Source: DATJPR01 sp963811705
GTDB lineage: Bacteria > Bacteroidota > Ignavibacteria > UBA10030 > UBA6906
Direction of reading: 5' to 3'
DNA: 64,000 nucleotides
NCBI GenBank assembly: GCA_963811705.1
Contig: CAWESL010000010.1
Span: 186,001-250,000 of the forward strand
Within the stretch, counting starts at the first letter, position 1, and the number at the start of each line of letters is the position of its first letter. The notes beneath the pieces are model-generated. The model saw only the letters and a program-made list of their open reading frames with translations. It made no database searches and was not told the DNA's origin. Made by a program: the position numbers and the translations under genes. Below, in pieces: positions 63,620 through 64,000 of the stretch.

Positions 63620-64000
63620 ATGCCGTACGGCTATTTTGACGACGAACAACGGGAATATGTCATTACCCGCCCCGATACTCCCCTTCCGTGGATCAATTAT
63701 CTCGGGACGAACGACTTCTTCGGGATCATCTCCAACACCGCAGGGGGCTACTGCTTCTATCAGGATGCGCGGATGCGCCGGCTGACCCGTTACCGGTACA
63801 ACAACATTCCGATGGACAGCAACGGAAGATACCTCTACATCAAGGATGGCGACACACTCTGGAATCCCATGTGGAAGCCGATGCGCGTCCCGTTGGACAG
63901 ATATGAATGCCGGCATGGCCTCGGGTACTCGAGAATCACGGGCGAAAAGAACGGCCTCGAGGTTTCGACGCTCTTCTTCATTCCGCTCGGTGCCAGGCAC
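63620..64000 (+). CDS. GH94 cellobiose/cellodextrin phosphorylase, 3' end outside the window
   Basis: The first 127 residues are visible. YGYFDDEQREYVITRPDTPL and PWINYLGTNDFFGIISNTAG, then GGYCFYQDARMRRLTRYRYN, are the conserved N-terminal block of the GH94 phosphorylases, which cleave cellobiose or longer cello-oligosaccharides with phosphate to give glucose-1-phosphate. No signal peptide is present, so cytoplasmic. AAGGAG at 63608-63613 fixes the ATG. It is in an operon with the LacI gene. Whether it prefers cellobiose, cellodextrin or laminaribiose cannot be told from this part. Confidence 0.93.
   Translation, partial: MPYGYFDDEQREYVITRPDTPLPWINYLGTNDFFGIISNTAGGYCFYQDARMRRLTRYRYNNIPMDSNGRYLYIKDGDTLWNPMWKPMRVPLDRYECRHGLGYSRITGEKNGLEVSTLFFIPLGARH

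Noticed and set aside
1..64000. tRNA, rRNA, insertion sequences, phage or plasmid genes
   Set aside because: None recognised on either strand; the intergenic gaps were read and show no cloverleaf-like or transposase-like sequence. A program-based search was not possible.

Overview
This 64 kb window has the look of a chromosome segment from a G+C-rich, Gram-negative bacterium of the FCB group (Bacteroidota, Chlorobiota, Ignavibacteriota and relatives). I would guess an Ignavibacteria-like lineage, but there is no rRNA or ribosomal protein here to prove it. The evidence is: secreted proteins that end in type IX secretion (T9SS) type A sorting domains with the NYPNPFNPST signature; a TonB-dependent receptor with a carboxypeptidase-regulatory-like N-terminal domain; a PorV/PorQ-like barrel; and many lipoproteins and periplasmic or surface glycosidases. 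Promoters, where I can see them, look like ordinary sigma-70 sites (TTGACT, 17 bp, TAGAAT). I saw no insertion sequence, prophage, CRISPR array, tRNA or rRNA.

Layout. 1-6.2 kb holds housekeeping and orphan genes: the 3' end of an ABC-2-like permease, a conserved protein of unknown function, an O-methyltransferase-like enzyme, an RhlE-type DEAD-box RNA helicase with a long leader, and a small lipoprotein. 6.1-10.1 kb (minus strand) holds an ECF sigma/anti-sigma pair, a lipoprotein, a 17-copy 13-bp minisatellite and an O-antigen-ligase/TPR protein. 10.2-13.9 kb holds a divergent pair: a T9SS-exported GH31 glycosidase and a GIN-domain lipoprotein.

13.9-48.8 kb is a large plus-strand glycan-utilisation region. 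It opens with a LacI-type regulator whose own promoter carries a dyad operator. Then follow a 1255-residue exported protein made of three long repeats (633 bp almost identical at DNA level), a TonB-dependent receptor, a 1110-residue exported protein, a PorV-like barrel, a SurA/PrsA-like foldase, and an ABC sugar importer (binding lipoprotein plus two permeases, without its ATPase). Next come two six-hairpin glycosidases, a zinc alcohol dehydrogenase, another six-hairpin protein, a large T9SS-exported glycosidase-like protein, a GH2 beta-mannosidase, a GH130 phosphorylase/hydrolase, a class I methyltransferase, an unusual repeat lipoprotein and a GH30 glucosidase. Many genes overlap by ATGA, so much of it is probably co-translated. 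No SusD-like gene is present. My reading is that polysaccharide is bound and cut at the surface, oligosaccharides enter through the TonB receptor, are trimmed in the periplasm, cross the inner membrane by the ABC importer, and are finished by cytoplasmic GH2/GH130/six-hairpin enzymes. The GH2 and GH130 genes point to a beta-mannose-containing substrate, but this is inference.

48.9-62.3 kb (minus strand) holds an orphan soluble histidine kinase with six PAS domains and one GAF domain, and a tightly coupled three-gene operon encoding a 1909-residue secreted protein, a fibronectin-type-III protein and an outer-membrane barrel. This trio is my best candidate for an undescribed surface system. The giant gene also carries a stretch of about 80 bp that reads sensibly only in another frame, as if two compensating indels had occurred. 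62.3-64 kb holds divergent promoters, a second LacI-type regulator with an 18-bp perfect palindrome over its promoter, and the start of a GH94 cellobiose/cellodextrin phosphorylase cut by the window edge.
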